64,000 nucleotides of DNA from Tetraselmis striata. Lineage: Eukaryota > Chlorophyta > Chlorodendrophyceae > Chlorodendrales > Chlorodendraceae. The DNA lies in assembly GCA_006384855.1 (NCBI GenBank), contig VCJN01002992.1:612522-676521 (forward strand). The letters run 5' to 3'. A program made the translations under genes and the position numbers. The notes beneath the pieces were generated by a model. That model had not been told where the DNA came from and ran no database searches. It saw nothing but the letters and a program-made list of their open reading frames with translations. Below, piece by piece: positions 10,540 through 23,583 of the stretch (position 1 is the stretch's first letter; each line of letters begins with the position of its first letter).

Positions 10540-13190
10540 GCAATTAGAATAATATGTATATCAGAGAATATTTAGAGAATAATAAAGGAATATGATAGAA
10601 TAGAAAATATGTCGAAAATTAGTATGATTGGCGTTTTTTAAAAGAAATATGACAGATACATCTCAGGCGTATTGCGAATCAATTTTGGAAACATGAAGTG
10701 CATGTTTTCATTGCTTATTGCCCATTTATTTAGGAAATTAAAAGGATGTGTCTGAAAATAGATAGCAATACAGGATGCGGACCGAGCTGGCACGACGGTG
10801 AGATTACGTCAAATAACGTTTACAAATATAGCGTTGTAGATTACTACAGTAGGTAGCGACTAGCAGGAGCCAGGCGGCACGATGACGGGTAACAATATCG
10901 TTTTCGTATCGTTGCTACCCTTAATCTTTACTTCCTGGTAGCGGTGTACGGTATATTAAATCAACGCGTACACTACAAGTACACAACGCGCATAAAGTGA
11001 GAAACGCAGCAGCGGAAGATCAGTCAGTAACTTGCAGCGACGAACGAGAATCGGCAATCAACAAGTAGTATGGGCACGAGCGATTACAATGGGTGATACT
11101 ACCTTTGGTACCCCGCCAGGTACTACCTTTGCATAAGGGAAGGCAGTAGCTAGGGCTGCCTGCCCTCGCGCCGCTCCCCGTGTCGCTGATTACCGCACGA
11201 GGTTCGACGGGCAAACCGATAAAGTCGGCGCAAGTATTCTTCAAGCCGGAGTAACTATGAGGTCTCGAAGGTTGTTGCACTCTCCGACTTGGCGAAACAA
11301 AAGAGATGGGCACGAACGGATTCTCGAGGTTGTGGGGGAGGGAGGTGATCGGACTTCTTGATTGTTGTTGTTCCAAGGGTGAGTAACACCCACTTGGCTT
11401 GCTCAAATTTATCTGCTTATGTGTGCCATCCGTCATCAAGTGTAGCGGCAAGCCCCACACAAACGCCTTCCTAAGGTTCCGAAGTTGGTCAAGGCTAGAA
11501 ATCAACGCTACAGCGACAACAAGTCGATGGACCCACCACGGAGAACAAGAAGCCTCGTAGTGTGCTCCACCCCATCAAGGTATTCAACCTAACTCGTCGT
11601 GTGTGAATCCGCCCAACCTTGCAAGTCGCGGAAGCTCGAGATTGAGCTCCAACAGCCTACGTTGCTTTGGCATGACTGTCTTCTTCAGACGACGGACCAT
11701 CTTACTCACTTCCTCTCGCGAGCCCAGCGGGACCCCTGCATTTCGCAAGTCGCGCTATGATACATGCTGCATGGCCTCGAAGGGCGTCAACTCCTGAAGT
11801 TAAGGGAGAAAGGTCTTCATAAACCTTGCAATACACCCTGGTACAAGGCGAAGGGCGTTGAGGCGCCCGAGTGCTCGAGGCCGCTGTGCCGAATTCTCCA
11901 CATCCCGGACTCGTTGTGTTCCACGCGAGCACGAGCGGGGCACCCGACGTTGGTGTAACAGCAAAACACATGCCACACATGGTGTGTCAACATTGCAATT
12001 TACACGCCACTCCAAAGCGCAATCGGTGCGAAGGCGCAATAGCCGGACAGTGCGAATTCCTGCCCGACTGCTTGCAAGCTCCCACCTTGTATGCCATCCC
12101 ATTGTATAGATACCGCCACTTTACGGCCGCCACGTTGAATACGACATGACGTGTGTACAGCTTTCAAAGCATTTCTTCCCATGCACGGGGTCTTGCCAGC
12201 TCCTGCCGCATCCTCTATGCTTTCGTGATGAAATCATATGAGCGTGTGTGGCGCGTTAAAGCGGGGAGCTGGAACCCCACGGCTTCCTCTGACCGGCGCT
12301 TCTTAGGCTGAAGGGGATGCATGTGAGGGAGCCGACGCTTGTTGGGCGCTCCCATGTTGACCGGCACTTCTGGGTGAGTTGCACATCGGCGAAGGTTCCG
12401 TTGAGGCTTGCGTGGTGGTTTGGGGAGGGGCGTGGCTGGTGGGGCCAGCAGTAAGTTATACTCGTATGAACACCTACGCCGGCGCCGATTTTATCTGACT
12501 TCCTAGTAATGATCGTGTACATGTGATGCCGCATCTTACTAACTACGCCGAGGAGTTGGTTGTGCCTATCCACGCACGACCCCGCCGCATGGAAGACGGA
12601 GTCGAGCTCATCTAATTCGCTCAATACCTCGCTTACTGTGCCGGATACCTTACTCATGTAGGAGTCAAACATGATAGGAGAGACGAAGGCGGGGACCGCA
12701 TGACGAATTGAGAGAAACGTGGAACTGGCGTGGCGTGGGGTTGTAGGCGCACGGCGTAGTGGTAGCGCGGAACACAACACATTTATTACTTCCTGACCAG
12801 TATTGTACTCATTAACCCTGACGTCGTCGAATAGTGCCCATTTCGGCTCGCAATCCGTACTGTTCACCGTTACGGAATACGAGCTCGCAAAACGCCCCAA
12901 AACGACTCGGAAATGGTGCTTGTCCCCATACTGGTAGAGATGTTTTAGCGCGTTTGGGCGGTTTGGTAAGGATGTAACGCCGGGATTGTAATCATCAAGC
13001 AAGAGTTCAATGATCACAGCAAATCCTTAGTACTGCGTTTAAACAATTTATGTCGATGGAATAAGTTTAGCAAGACTAAGAATGAACGAATAGAATCGCG
13101 GGATACAATGTAAATAGAAAAACGCTAGACGGGTTGGAAATTAAATACATCCAGGCCCCGCGCCGTTATTTGAACTACTTGCCACCTACG
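10540..13190 (+). mobile_element. Dispersed repeat family R1, long copy 3
   Basis: The left 430 bp and right 170 bp match the ends of copies 1 and 2, but here about 2 kb of extra sequence lies between. That inner part holds minus-strand open frames, the longest at 12,256-13,017. This suggests copies 1 and 2 are deletion derivatives of a longer element. The class is undetermined: I see no clear terminal inverted repeats, reverse transcriptase or transposase. Confidence 0.45.
12256..13017 (-). CDS. Open frame in repeat R1, 253 aa, weakly ubiquitin-protease-like
   Basis: The first 20 or so residues overlap the conserved repeat end, so the true start is uncertain. Residues about 30-75 (HFRVVLGRF, then KWALFDDVRV) resemble the end of ubiquitin C-terminal hydrolases, where a histidine region and a W-x-x-FDD-x-x-V strand occur together, but no Cys box is present. 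Residues about 105-170 look helical. It could be the cargo or remnant of the long repeat copy. Function is not assigned. Confidence 0.3.
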   Translation of the reverse strand: MIIELLLDDYNPGVTSLPNRPNALKHLYQYGDKHHFRVVLGRFASSYSVTVNSTDCEPKWALFDDVRVNEYNTGQEVINVLCSALPLRRAPTTPRHASSTFLSIRHAVPAFVSPIMFDSYMSKVSGTVSEVLSELDELDSVFHAAGSCVDRHNQLLGVVSKMRHHMYTIITRKSDKIGAGVGVHTSITYCWPHQPRPSPNHHASLNGTFADVQLTQKCRSTWERPTSVGSLTCIPFSLRSAGQRKPWGSSSPL

Positions 13191-13555
13191 CGCTACCCAT
13201 TATAAGCAATCATGAAGGTAGGAGCGCTGCTGATCCACCGCCCTATAATCCTTCCTAACGGCTGCGCTTTATTAGCGGTATATATTGCGACGAGTCCCTA
13301 CATATGTGGCAGTCGATATTATATGCTGCTGTTGCTGCTGCTAGCTCGTGTAAGTATATTATATGCTGTTGCATACATAAATATCATACTGCTGCTGTGC
13401 GCGCTACTCGTGTGAATTACAAAGGCCAGTATTGAAGAAAGCCACCGCTAAAGCCAGTCCTAACTATGATATTAACACAATTTTTAACACAAGACGCCAC
13501 TCGTACGGATACCAGTACTCATTCTCTGCTGCCCTAAAAGTTAACAAGCAAAGTT

Positions 13556-13795
13556 CGCCCCGGGTCATCGGCCGAAGCCGACCCAGCACTTGACCTCCTG
13601 CGCCAACTGTAGTGCAGGTCTAGCATGGCCCTCAGACCAGTGCCTCATTCGAACCCCAGAGGGCTAGTGCATCAACCGGGGAAACACTGACCGGCCATGC
13701 CGGGTCGATATTGCCCCCATTGGGAGAACCAGGAATCGAAGTATCGAGCCCGGGACCTCTTTGTACAAGAGACCACCGCTCGACCGAGCGGACAA
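13556..13795 (-). mobile_element. tRNA-derived SINE, uninterrupted copy
   Basis: Read on the minus strand, a tRNA-like head comes first: an A-box-like stretch CTCGGTCGAGCGG near 13,780 and a B-box-like GGGCTCGATAC near 13,745. A body follows with GGCAATAT, ACCCGGCATG and TTTCCCCGGTTGATGCA, then a tail with GGGTTCGAATGAGGC and a hairpin GTCGGCTTCGGCCGA, ending near GGCGAACTTTGCTTG. The head and body match 60,504-60,639 and the tail matches 63,862-63,988. RNA polymerase III would read it from the internal boxes. Confidence 0.65.
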
Positions 13796-13819
13796 GGAAT
13801 CCACCAAGGAATATATATG

Positions 13820-14185
13820 CTTCCCTGTGAGGAGATTCTCGCGATATAGCGACTATAGCAATTATACGATAAACTCCTACATGGTGCCATCAACGGATCC
13901 TTCGCGCTTTGATAGAGCGTGGGCACCTTCTTATATTAATAAAGCGCGGAGTCCACGGATCGATTCCCGGCGTGGGTCGAATTTCGGATATCTCGCATTA
14001 CAGACGATCTGATATGCCCAACTAACAGTGTCACATCATACCGCGGCCAACTAGCAGTGCCAACCGATACACCAATCTTTCAGGGGGGTGGAATGTGAGG
14101 AGATCCTCATGATATATATACGATACACTCTCGCAGTGTGTCACCCACGGATCCTCCGCGCTTTTGATATAGCGCGGCTATCGAA
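13820..14185 (+). repeat. Pair of related degenerate repeats
   Basis: About 90 bp beginning TGTGAGGAGATTCTCGCGAT at 13,825 recurs at 14,094 with changes. Both end in CACGGATCCT/CAACGGATCCTTCGCGCTTTGATA-like words. Between them is CACGGATCGATTCCCGGCG, a further B-box-like word. The block is probably worn repeat debris. Confidence 0.4.
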
Positions 14186-14800
14186 AGCTGCCTCCTTACA
14201 TGCCTCGGCGGACAAACGCGTTAAAGTACGAATCGTACCGCCATATATAAGCACCCGATTGCTTCTCATGTAATACCCCCATACCGTTATCTACTCTGAA
14301 GAGGTCTTGCCGTCTTCCTTGCATACATCGGAAGCAATAGCGCAAGTAATACGTGGATGTGTAATACCCATATGCTGGGCGGCTGTATGATCGGGTAAGG
14401 ATGCCGTTTTATGATGATGTATGTACGATGTGCGAGATGTATGGAGATATGAGGCTCCAGCCGCGCCCGGCAAGTCCGCCGCCTCATGTACGCAGAGGGC
14501 AGTCATGGGTATGACAAGACATTGTTTCCTGCAGCAAAAGCCTGAGCCAAACGACTGCTGGACGATACAGCCTTCGCCGGCTCGCGTCAGTGTGCACGTC
14601 CTCATTTTGCATGTAATGCGTCGACTTCAGGTGCTGCCAGCGGGGCTGAGTCCGGCATGCTTTCCGCCGCCACGACTACATCACGCACCAGACGGCGCTG
14701 CTTATCTGCCACGCAGGCGCGGGCCTAAGGACAGCAGCCAGTGAGCTGTCATTGTAGTTGTCGCCCTCAACCGCGGCCGGATGGGTCCAGTGGCCTCCGC

Positions 14801-15670
14801 TCACCCTTGCGCAGGTGGCGCCTCCCCCGAGCTGGCTGCCACCAGCTTCTTCAGGCTCTGCAGCGTGGCGGGGCCGCGGCGGGCCTTGCTGCTGGGCTCG
14901 CTCATCCCTGGACGCCCGCCGCCCCCGCGCCGCTGCTGCCGGTAGTTCTCGATGAGCGTCAGCCTCAGCGTGGCGTCCTGCATGGCAGCGACCGGGCGGC
15001 ACGCACATGCATTCAGTCGATGTTGCTCTAGGTACACACCGATCACAGCGCATGTCTATTTATCAAAACATGTATGTTATGGGCATTATGTTGATGTCTT
15101 CTCACTAAATAGACGATCACATATTCATTTTTCATTTGTAGTTGTTGACTCAGCACAGCACTTCCACAACATAGCTTATCAATGTAGTTGTGCCGCATGG
15201 TGACCACTGTGTGTACTGTACGTCATGGCAGCGGCATGAGCAGGCGCGGACCTCCGCGTCCATGGCGCCAACATCTGGCAGCGGCTTGGCGCCTCCCCGT
15301 GCCGAGGCCGCAGCCTGCGCCAGCTGCCGTTGAAAGATCCCCTTGCAGCGCTCGGCCTGCTGCTGCGGGTCCCAGTGCCGCTGCTTGAGATTGAACTCGG
15401 GCGGCTGCGCCACGGTCTCGCCAAAGCGGACCTGCGGGGAGAGGCGGAGGCGGCGTGGGCAGCCGCGAGTCGTGCAGAAGCGGGACCACCGCGTTCAGAG
15501 CCATCCATGCCGTTCCACGTGTTCTCCATGTCACCCCAACACCTACTTCGCCCTTGTGTGCTGTGGGCATGTACACGGACAGAAATTGTACTGTGCGCGC
15601 GCGATAGTGTGTCTGCGCGTGTGTGCGCGAGAGAGAGAGAGTGTGTGTGTGTGTGTGTATGTGTGGGTGT

Positions 15671-15721
<51 letters not shown>

Positions 15722-15723
15722 GG

Positions 15724-15761
<38 letters not shown>

Positions 15762-16611
15762 GAAGGGGGCGGAGGGCGGACAAATCGTGGGCGCAGTAAA
15801 TATCGCGCCATTAAAAAGGGTTATAGCCAGGTACCAGCACCCACTTCCGGGACACAGTAACTGACCTTAGATATCCACTGTGTAAGACCGTTGGGCTTGG
15901 CGCGTGTAACGAAACCATACCAAACCGCACGGTGGCACACTTTTTATATTCGCACCCTCGGAGCTCTGCTCAATCCATCGCTTCCCCCGGGGGGGCGGGG
16001 GACGGGACGGGGCGGGGGGGGGGGGGGGGGGGGGGTCTGCCTCCCCTGGATGGTGTCTGCCCGGGGACATGCTAGCAAGGTAGGTCGTAGGACTCTAGCT
16101 GCTTGCCCACCTGGGAGACGGTGATGCCCTCTAACCACCTGAAGCTCCATGTAAGGTCTTTCTCTCCCCCTCTATATACATATATATACACATATACAAT
16201 TAACGTTATACATAATACAATATATATATATATATTTGCAAAAGGCAAAGCATGTTTATGATACCTATGGTGGCTGAAGGGCATCTTTAATTCAGCGCAC
16301 TGGACAAGTATACATGTTCCCTGCCGGAATTCATGTATGTGTATGTATAAGCAGCAACGGCACGGTCCATCCATTGACGGAGTAACAGACAGGCAAATCT
16401 GCCCCAAGGCCGGCATGGGCACCTTCTCGCGCTGCGCAGGCGCCTCGTCCGCGCTGTCGCCGTTGTCACCAGGCACACGCACCCTGCTGTCCCGCTCCTT
16501 TTGCTTCAGCCGCTTCTGCTTCTTCCATCTGCAGCCACAGGTGTCGGTGAGGCTGCTGCAGCAAGCCGATCCTGATCCCGACGCGACATTGGCCACGCCG
16601 AATAGGGGGAA

Positions 16612-16657
<46 letters not shown>

Positions 16658-18153
16658 CTCACTCCTTGGCGCGCTCCTTCCGCCGGGAGCGCTCCGCCGC
16701 TTTGGCGCTCAGCTCCTTCTGCGCGTGATCCACGCCCGTCAGGTCCTCCCGATGCCGCGGTCGCTTTGCCGGCGCCTGCTCAGTCCGCAGCAGCAAGCGG
16801 AGAGGATCTCAGCAGCGCCCAGGAGGAGGCGCCTGTGCACAGCATGCCGCACTGTCTGACCCGCGGGCATCCGCTGAATGGCCCCGCTCCATGACTGTCC
16901 GGGTGCTTGTGAACGAGCAAAGGGGGGACCCACACGCTCACACAAACATCAAATGCATTCCTGGGAGGGAGCTAGGTTCGCTTGGCATGACAGAGGCGAC
17001 CCTGGGCGGGTGGTAGCATCGGTGCAATTGCATGCCATGAGCCCTGCCTACGTGCCATGCACATCGATGCGGCTGCTGCGCACCTCTTCCGGTTGAACAG
17101 CCGCAGCCTCCGCGCCCTTCGCCGCTTCGGTCGCGTCCCCGGGTACGGACCCGCCTGCAGGTTGTGCCTCCACCGCGCCGCTGCTGCGGGCACCCTCCTC
17201 CTGATCATCGCTATCGCCCGCCTCCGCCTCCGCGGCCGCGGCCGCTGCTGCAGCCTGGCGACGTGCCTGCTGGCCATGGGTTCACGCGCGGAGTCAGCCC
17301 CTCCTCGATGTGCAATCCTGCCCAGCGCCTGCCTGCCCAGCTGATGAGTGGCAGTGGGAGTAGGTCAGGATTGTCAGAGGGCCAGGGGAGATGAAGAAGA
17401 GGGGGGGTACATGCCTCCTCCGCTCTTGCTGCTTTGGCTTGCTTGTCCGCAAACGCCTGTGACATTGACGCCAGCCCGGGGTCAGTTCTTACTCATCGAC
17501 ATGGCAGGTATGGAGGCAGGCCAGGGAAGCTTGATGCCCAGCGACTTATGCATGTGGCGGTATGCAGGAATGAGGGGTGAGGGGGGGAAGGGAAGGCGCG
17601 GGGAAGGGCGACGAGCGAGCGCGCGCGGGGGGGGGGGGGGGGGGGGGGCGAGCGGCGCACTTTCAGCTTGATCATCTGCCGCATGTGGCGCGGCAGCCCG
17701 TCCAGCTCCGCCTCATCCGCGGGCAGCTGCCCCTTGCGCCGCTTCTTCTGCTTCTTGTCAATGGCATCTGACGCATCGGGTAGGATGCCCATGCCGTGCC
17801 GCTACACGCCACCAGCGGAGGCACCACAGCCGTTATAACGCAAGGCAAACAGCTCGATACTATTCGCCACAGAAGTCTCGCAGCAGAAAGTACACCTGAG
17901 CGGGTCAGCGGCTGGGGGGACTTCTGCACGATATCCAACCATAGACCACACGCTCAAGTATAACTCCGTCCACTGCTTTACGCCCGATACGTCTGTACAG
18001 CAGCTGCCCATGAATTCGCCCTGCAGCCGGCGCCGCCCGCGCGCCGGCGCGGTCGACGAGCGCGTCGGCGGCCGATACTACGCGGCGCACCTTCTCCGTC
18101 GCTGCCCTCGCCGCATTGCGCTCCCGCCGCCGCTTGGCGCGGCCCTTCCCCAT
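14801..18153 (-). CDS. CCDC137-like nucleolar protein, 8 exons, 335 aa
   Basis: Exons on the minus strand: 18153-18091, 17801-17661, 17456-17415, 17269-17084, 16775-16663, 16528-16423, 15431-15252, 14977-14801. The sum is 1,008 nt and all phases fit. The N terminus is very basic ([17 protein letters not shown]); exon 2 has [13 protein letters not shown]; exon 4 is Ala/Glu-rich; exons 5-6 are Lys/Arg-rich. Two landmarks suggest the CCDC137 family: [13 protein letters not shown] in exon 7, like the family's FGEVV-x-x-PP box, and [14 protein letters not shown] in exon 8, like its C-terminal ERLR-x-x-AIEAYR box. Members are basic nuclear or nucleolar coiled-coil proteins. Intron 3 uses a GC donor. 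Intron 5 opens with a CA repeat and intron 2 with a C tract. The start is the first ATG of the basic exon; a further upstream exon is possible. Confidence 0.65.
15640..15758. repeat. GT/CA microsatellite
   Basis: A long GT run with TAT and GGGT interruptions lies inside intron 6 of the CCDC137-like gene; on the sense strand it is a CA run. A second, purer GT run lies at 16,615-16,654, directly after the donor of intron 5. Confidence 0.95.
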
Positions 18154-20371
18154 GTCCGAGCGCAAATTCAACGCAAAGAGCGGGGTAGTAGTGTATGCTC
18201 GCAACACTCACCCCCCTGCTGCTGCGGCTGGCGATGGGCGACTGCTGCTGCCGGCGTTACACGCTCAAATAAATGCGGCGGCGTCCACTGCGGCGGCGGC
18301 ACCGGGCCGTCTTCCTAGTATTAACGGCGCGCGCGACGAAGCGCGGGTAGTAGCGCGCATATCGTCGTCAGATCAGCACCGCCGGTGTAAAGCATCGACA
18401 TGTACACTTTTCCACAAAAGTATGAGACATACGGTTTGCGAATTTGATCCACATGCCCATGCGCGGCTACACTGAGACCGTGCGCGCGTGCATGCATGTT
18501 AGGGTCGTACCGCTGGGGGGAAATGCTGCGATAGCGCGACACACCCCATATTGCCATGCGGTAGCCGTTGCCGTCTACACTTTCATTTAGGCAAAAAGCA
18601 GGGCTTCAGGCGCTTCAAAACCACAAATCGCGCCACTCGTGTGCATAAATAGGTATGGGACAGCACTGCCCCCGTACTCATACCACATCACCCTTGGTAT
18701 AATCACTATCCACCATACACGTAGGGCATTGAAATTAAGTCATTGATGCTGACATGGACCAAGCCCTACGTGTCGCTGACGGTGGTTTATGGGCAAAATC
18801 ATATATGGACAAAATGCGGCTGTGATCGTTGCACGCGCAGGCGGGGGAGGGTTCTTGCGGCCTCCTTGCCGTAGGGCAATGTTTTTTCTATGGTAGTGCA
18901 TGGCCGCATGCTCATAGCGCGCCATAGTGAGCCCAGTGGGACGGCAATGGCGTGCATCTTAATGCGTCGATGCTGGTGGAAATTATGTTGTGAAAGGGGG
19001 GATCTAGAATGGCGGCCGTGAGCATCGCTCAAGGGGGACATGAGCCAAGTATGAGTGGTCCGTGCACGAGTACACACAACACACTGCCCCACCACCGTGT
19101 ATCAGGTTTTGACATCCCCTTGGCGTAAAGTTTCATGCCGACGTGTTGACCACACGCTGACACAGACGTCAGATTCAGACATAGTATCTCTAAAAAGCTT
19201 TAAAAGTGCCTATTGACCCCGGACGACCATGATGCGAATGTGGGAATTGTAGCCCTGCTCGCGCAGTTTTTAGTGGTATTTATATGTTTATTTCTGATGT
19301 TTCCTCGCAACCCACTGAGCGATACCGCGAGTTTGAGAGCTGCACCACAACGCAGCATTGCAGTGGCGATGGCATCACGCCACATTGTGCACGGGCGCAC
19401 GCCACTATGGCCACACCCCAGACAAAAATACCCTAGCCTCTTTGCTGACATGTTTCCTCGCCCACCCATGGCCATCCCACTATGCAATGGTCTATGCATG
19501 CATGCGCGGCGGGACGCACGTGCGGGGCACCAACCTCCGTTGTTGTGGGGGTACTAGAAATGCTCAGTATGGCGCAAGTGCCAATGAATGTCTCATGTAG
19601 GACACTTATTAGGGCCAAAGGGGTTGCTTATACCGTATGGTGAGAAAGGCTGAGCATAAATGTGCAACATTCAGGATTTCAGGTCATAAACCCTAGATTC
19701 AGCTGCCCTGCGATTCGTAAGCTCGGATTCGGCGAGAAAGGGGGTTGGGACTTAGTACGACGAGGACGGTAGTACGGGTTTTGGTATTGCTGTAAATTGC
19801 AAAATACTGCCGGTTACAAATAAAAACAACCGCGGAAAGCGATGCTGCTAGGATATCAAATCATCAACACAAGATGTTTGTGGTGTGTATCTTGTGCGAC
19901 ACACTCCGCTCATGCTACAGCCAGGCACCTAATCGGGGCCTCTCGGGTGATGCCATGTAGCAACGTTCATGCGCGTTTAAGCATACGCGTTTTGGGCGCG
20001 TTTAACCACGCCATACCATATCAACACAGTCCCCTTAGAAGCGGCCCGCATCTCGCACAAGGCCGGATGGATGAGTGATGCGTGCCCGGTTAAGAGTCCG
20101 GGTCGCACGTGTACGTGTGTGCGGGGGTGATCCACGGACGCGCTGTGCAGCTTCGGCAACGGGATGACGGACTGGCGAATATACGCCATATGATCATGCA
20201 ACGTGCACACACTCGAGCCGCCACCAAGCTCAGAAACCCAAGGAAACCTCCTGCGGGTAAGACCTCCCGGTGAGCCCGGGTGGTGCATTGAGTGCCCCGA
20301 GATGAGAGGGCGCCCCGATCCACGGCCTAACACGCGACAGCACGCACTATGCGGAGCACCCCCTTGCTCAC
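18154..20371. other. No gene recognised
   Basis: I see no supported exon. Minus-strand sequence at about 20,100-20,260 after a CAG acceptor-like site (RFPWVSELGGGSSV) could be the next exon of the gene at 20,372, but its phase does not match that donor. Confidence 0.35.
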
Positions 20372-21046
20372 CTCATCCACTGTGCTGAAGACCATGCCCG
20401 TGTACTCCGACATGTCCAGGATGTCTCGAAGCTGGCCATTGTGTCCCGGCTCCCTGTTATGCCACGCCGCATCCCGCGCTACCAGCCCCCGTTGCATGTC
20501 GCCCAACATGGTGCGATGAAGCCAATGCCTCAGCCGTGGCCCGGGGCACTGCAGTACATACCTGACCCCGTACCGCATGGTCTTGAACTCCAACAACGTG
20601 GACTTCAAGCTCCGGGGATCATAGCTCCCGGTCACGACATTGAACGCCAGGAGGGAGAGCTCGGCGTCTGGCACCATATCCTTGAGCTCATCCATGGGTA
20701 CATTGTTGCCAAGAGGCATTGCCGCCATGCTGAAACAAGTCGTCAACCTCTCGCGCACAACGATACCCATATCGTGAACACAGTCATCGCGAAAAGGCGA
20801 CTGCGGTAGCATCGTGCTGCACAAGCCATTGAGCGTCGCCAATGCCGGGAGGTTCATGGGCGCGTCGCCATTCAAGTATCGTCGAAAGTGATGGGGTTGT
20901 GCTCTGCCGAGGGCATAATGATCTAGCTCCCCACCACCGGCGGCAATGCATGGGTTAGGCGAGAAGAAGAACCTAGCAGCGTCCTCCCGCAGCTCCTGTA
21001 CTGGAGTCATGACCGTCCTCGCAGTGGGAATGGCCACTGTCCACAT
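20372..21046 (-). CDS. Uncharacterised gene, first or internal exon, 225 codons
   Basis: An ATG at 21,046 opens a frame that ends at a good donor (GATGAG/GTGAGC) in phase 0. The protein is globular and ordinary in composition: ALATLNGLCSTMLPQ, DELKDMVPDAELSLLAFNVV, EFKTMRYGVRYVLQC and RDILDMSEYTGMVFS. There are no repeats, membrane segments or motifs I know. If an AG at about 20,259 is the acceptor, the reading would close after six codons; otherwise the remainder is unresolved. Confidence 0.5.
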
Positions 21047-23583
21047 GCATGACGTCGCGTCGAGCTCTCAATGCATGCTACCGTTGCATGGGCATTTCCA
21101 TGAGAGTATGCTGATAATGCGGACAATTCTCCACAATTTTCAATCCCATAATTTCATTCCAAGATGCGAGACAAGCGCCGTGGTCTGTTGTGCCTCGTTG
21201 GGCTACAGTAGTACACATAACGTGCTTTCGATTCCATAGGGGTGTGCTTATGCCAACCTCACCGAGGGCTAAGCGCAGGCTCGCTCCCTCAACAACACTT
21301 TGTCGACTAGTGCACATGTCCGCGCGCATGCGCTATAACCCATGTAACCCATGATCCATGGGGGGAGCTGAAATGACGATGGGACCGATGCGACATGAAG
21401 ACACCTCCAAGAGGTCCTCCCGCCTGGGGGCTGTGTGCAGGGGCACATTGCATTATGCCCACATCATGCGACATGCATTGCGACATGCGCCCCTACTCGT
21501 ACCCACAATGACTTGGATAGTTGGCAGACCAGAGTATGAGGGTATCTTTGACATTCCACAGATTTCGCCGTTTGTCGGATAGAAGTGCCATTGAGTGATC
21601 CAGAAAGTTCTGCTCGCAGGCTCTACAACCCGCTATTCAGATCTAAACGGCGAATTGTTAGGAATTTCCGTGCGATTGCGAGATTATCATTGTTTTTAAC
21701 AGTAGGGCAAACAACCAATTTGCGAATGTCGCATGCAGCCCGCTAGCTGACCATAGACTCTAAATCATGCGCCGAGCAGCGTGGTGCAGGTGGCTAACAC
21801 ACGAATGTCGAGTACCATCGGAGGAAAAACACGGCTCTTCATGTCCATGTCGGCGTGCCGTGCGCTCAAACAGCATGCCACAACCCCGTTTTCCAACACT
21901 TGTTACACTACTTGATATTGCCGCATTACATGCGGTGCTTCACGCGCACCGCACACCGCCGCATTGGCCCTCGCATACCATTTGCACCCTTTTTCATGAG
22001 TTTTCCGCAATGGCCGCAACGGTACAAGTTTGGCATGGTTTTACCAACACAAGTGAAATCACACCCGCGTAAAAAATGCAAAGACTTATGTGGACTTGTA
22101 TATTTTGGATGGGCTTGTGCACAGATTTGATAATTGATTTTTTACAGCTTTCTTTCCGTTTAGTCTTTGGCGCTAAGCAGGCCAGCTATCTTACGGCGCG
22201 GCTGCACGAACCCACATAGGGTCCACTAATTAAAGTGCGTGGTGTGCAGCCCTCTGAAGGCCAGGTCCCTGGTCCCCCCCTCCTAGCAGCTGGCAGAGTG
22301 ATTCCTCGTGGGCTTTAGCACCTCCTACAGCACTATGTACCCAGCCCCAGGCACTCCTCCTATGGTGATGTGTATCTTTTTTTGTTTCCCCCCCCCCCTC
22401 CCACCCCTTTGCGCCAGCTGTACCCCTGGCTGGGTACTAGGAAGCGGGGGGAGGGGGGGGGGGGGGGGGGGGGCAACGTCCCCCAACTCGCGTAGTGCGG
22501 TGGGCCCCCAGCCCCACCCCACCCCCGCATCTTGCCGTTGCCAGCATCTAGCAGAGTACGGCATAATAGAAAGTATGCGTATTACCACCGCCAACTACCT
22601 GCACCACCCATGTGGCAGTGCTTGCTCTGCCCCCTTGTGCACAAACATACATACGCCGTGCACAAAAGATAGCGTCAGGCCCGGCGGCTCGGGGTGGATG
22701 AAAAACAGCACCAACTCAAGCAGGAACCATATAATATCTTTAAACAGCCGTACAGGGCAGCACAGCTTAATCGATGTTATTGATTCTTGCGGACATGAGC
22801 AGTGAGCCAGTCGCTAATTTCCATATTCACCAAACGCCTTTTTAGGCCACATGACCCATATATCCCCGGTACGGTTTGTTGCGAGCTACTGCCCATGTGA
22901 AAAGCTGAAACAGAGTTGTTCTACGCCACTCGCTCTATAGGCATGTTTGGTGGTGGCCTGTGGGGCAGGGCCACACCGGTTTTCTGCAGAGATGAAGGAT
23001 GTGGCAACAGAAGCTCAAGACCAAGAATTATTAGAAATAAAATACATAGTTACAATGATTCGTTGCAATGATTAGTAATTGGTAGTTGGATCCGTGATGA
23101 GGGGGGCCAACTGCCAGGCTGCCCCCGTGGCTGTCTGGAAACGCGGTGCGTTTGTTAGAAACTAGGGGGGCAGTCGGGGCTGTTCCTCACAACATCCAGT
23201 TTTTTTCGAATGCCAACATCCTGTGTGGCTGTCATCATCACCGACGTGCTGATTCCATGATGCTGAGTGCAGCTGATCCAATAAGAACAAGTATCCCGCT
23301 CGCAAGCTTCACCAGAGTCCATCGCAAGGCATAGCGCCCACTGTCATTCCAATGCGTGGTTGAGCGGGCATGCGCTAGCCCGTAGGGACAGTTTAACTCA
23401 CACATATTTAAATCAACCCGGTGGCTTAGGCACTCATTGTCTGCGTATTTGTCATGTGTACAAGCCAAGAGGGCACTGGCACCGCACAAGTGTGCCCCTA
23501 ACGATATGGCAGGTGCGAGCATGCAAAGCTCTGTTAATATGTTGCCTTGATGGGTCACCAGTGATGGCAGCCTCACTGCGCGT
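21047..23583. other. No gene recognised
   Basis: No exon could be supported. The stretch contains a poly-C run with a T5 leader near 22,375-22,400 and a G tract at 22,452-22,474. It ends just downstream of the membrane-protein gene. Confidence 0.4.

Noticed and set aside
12256-13017. Functional ubiquitin-specific protease
   Set aside because: Only a short patch near the usual His box is similar; the Cys box is missing and the start lies in repeat sequence.
13740-13795. Functional tRNA gene
   Set aside because: The A- and B-box-like words are present, but the anticodon arm and acceptor stem do not fold properly, and the unit continues into a SINE body found elsewhere.
15179-15811. Long Thr-His and Val-Cys repeat proteins
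   Set aside because: They are readings of the GT/CA microsatellite within an intron; the real exon (15,431-15,252) lies beside it in another frame.
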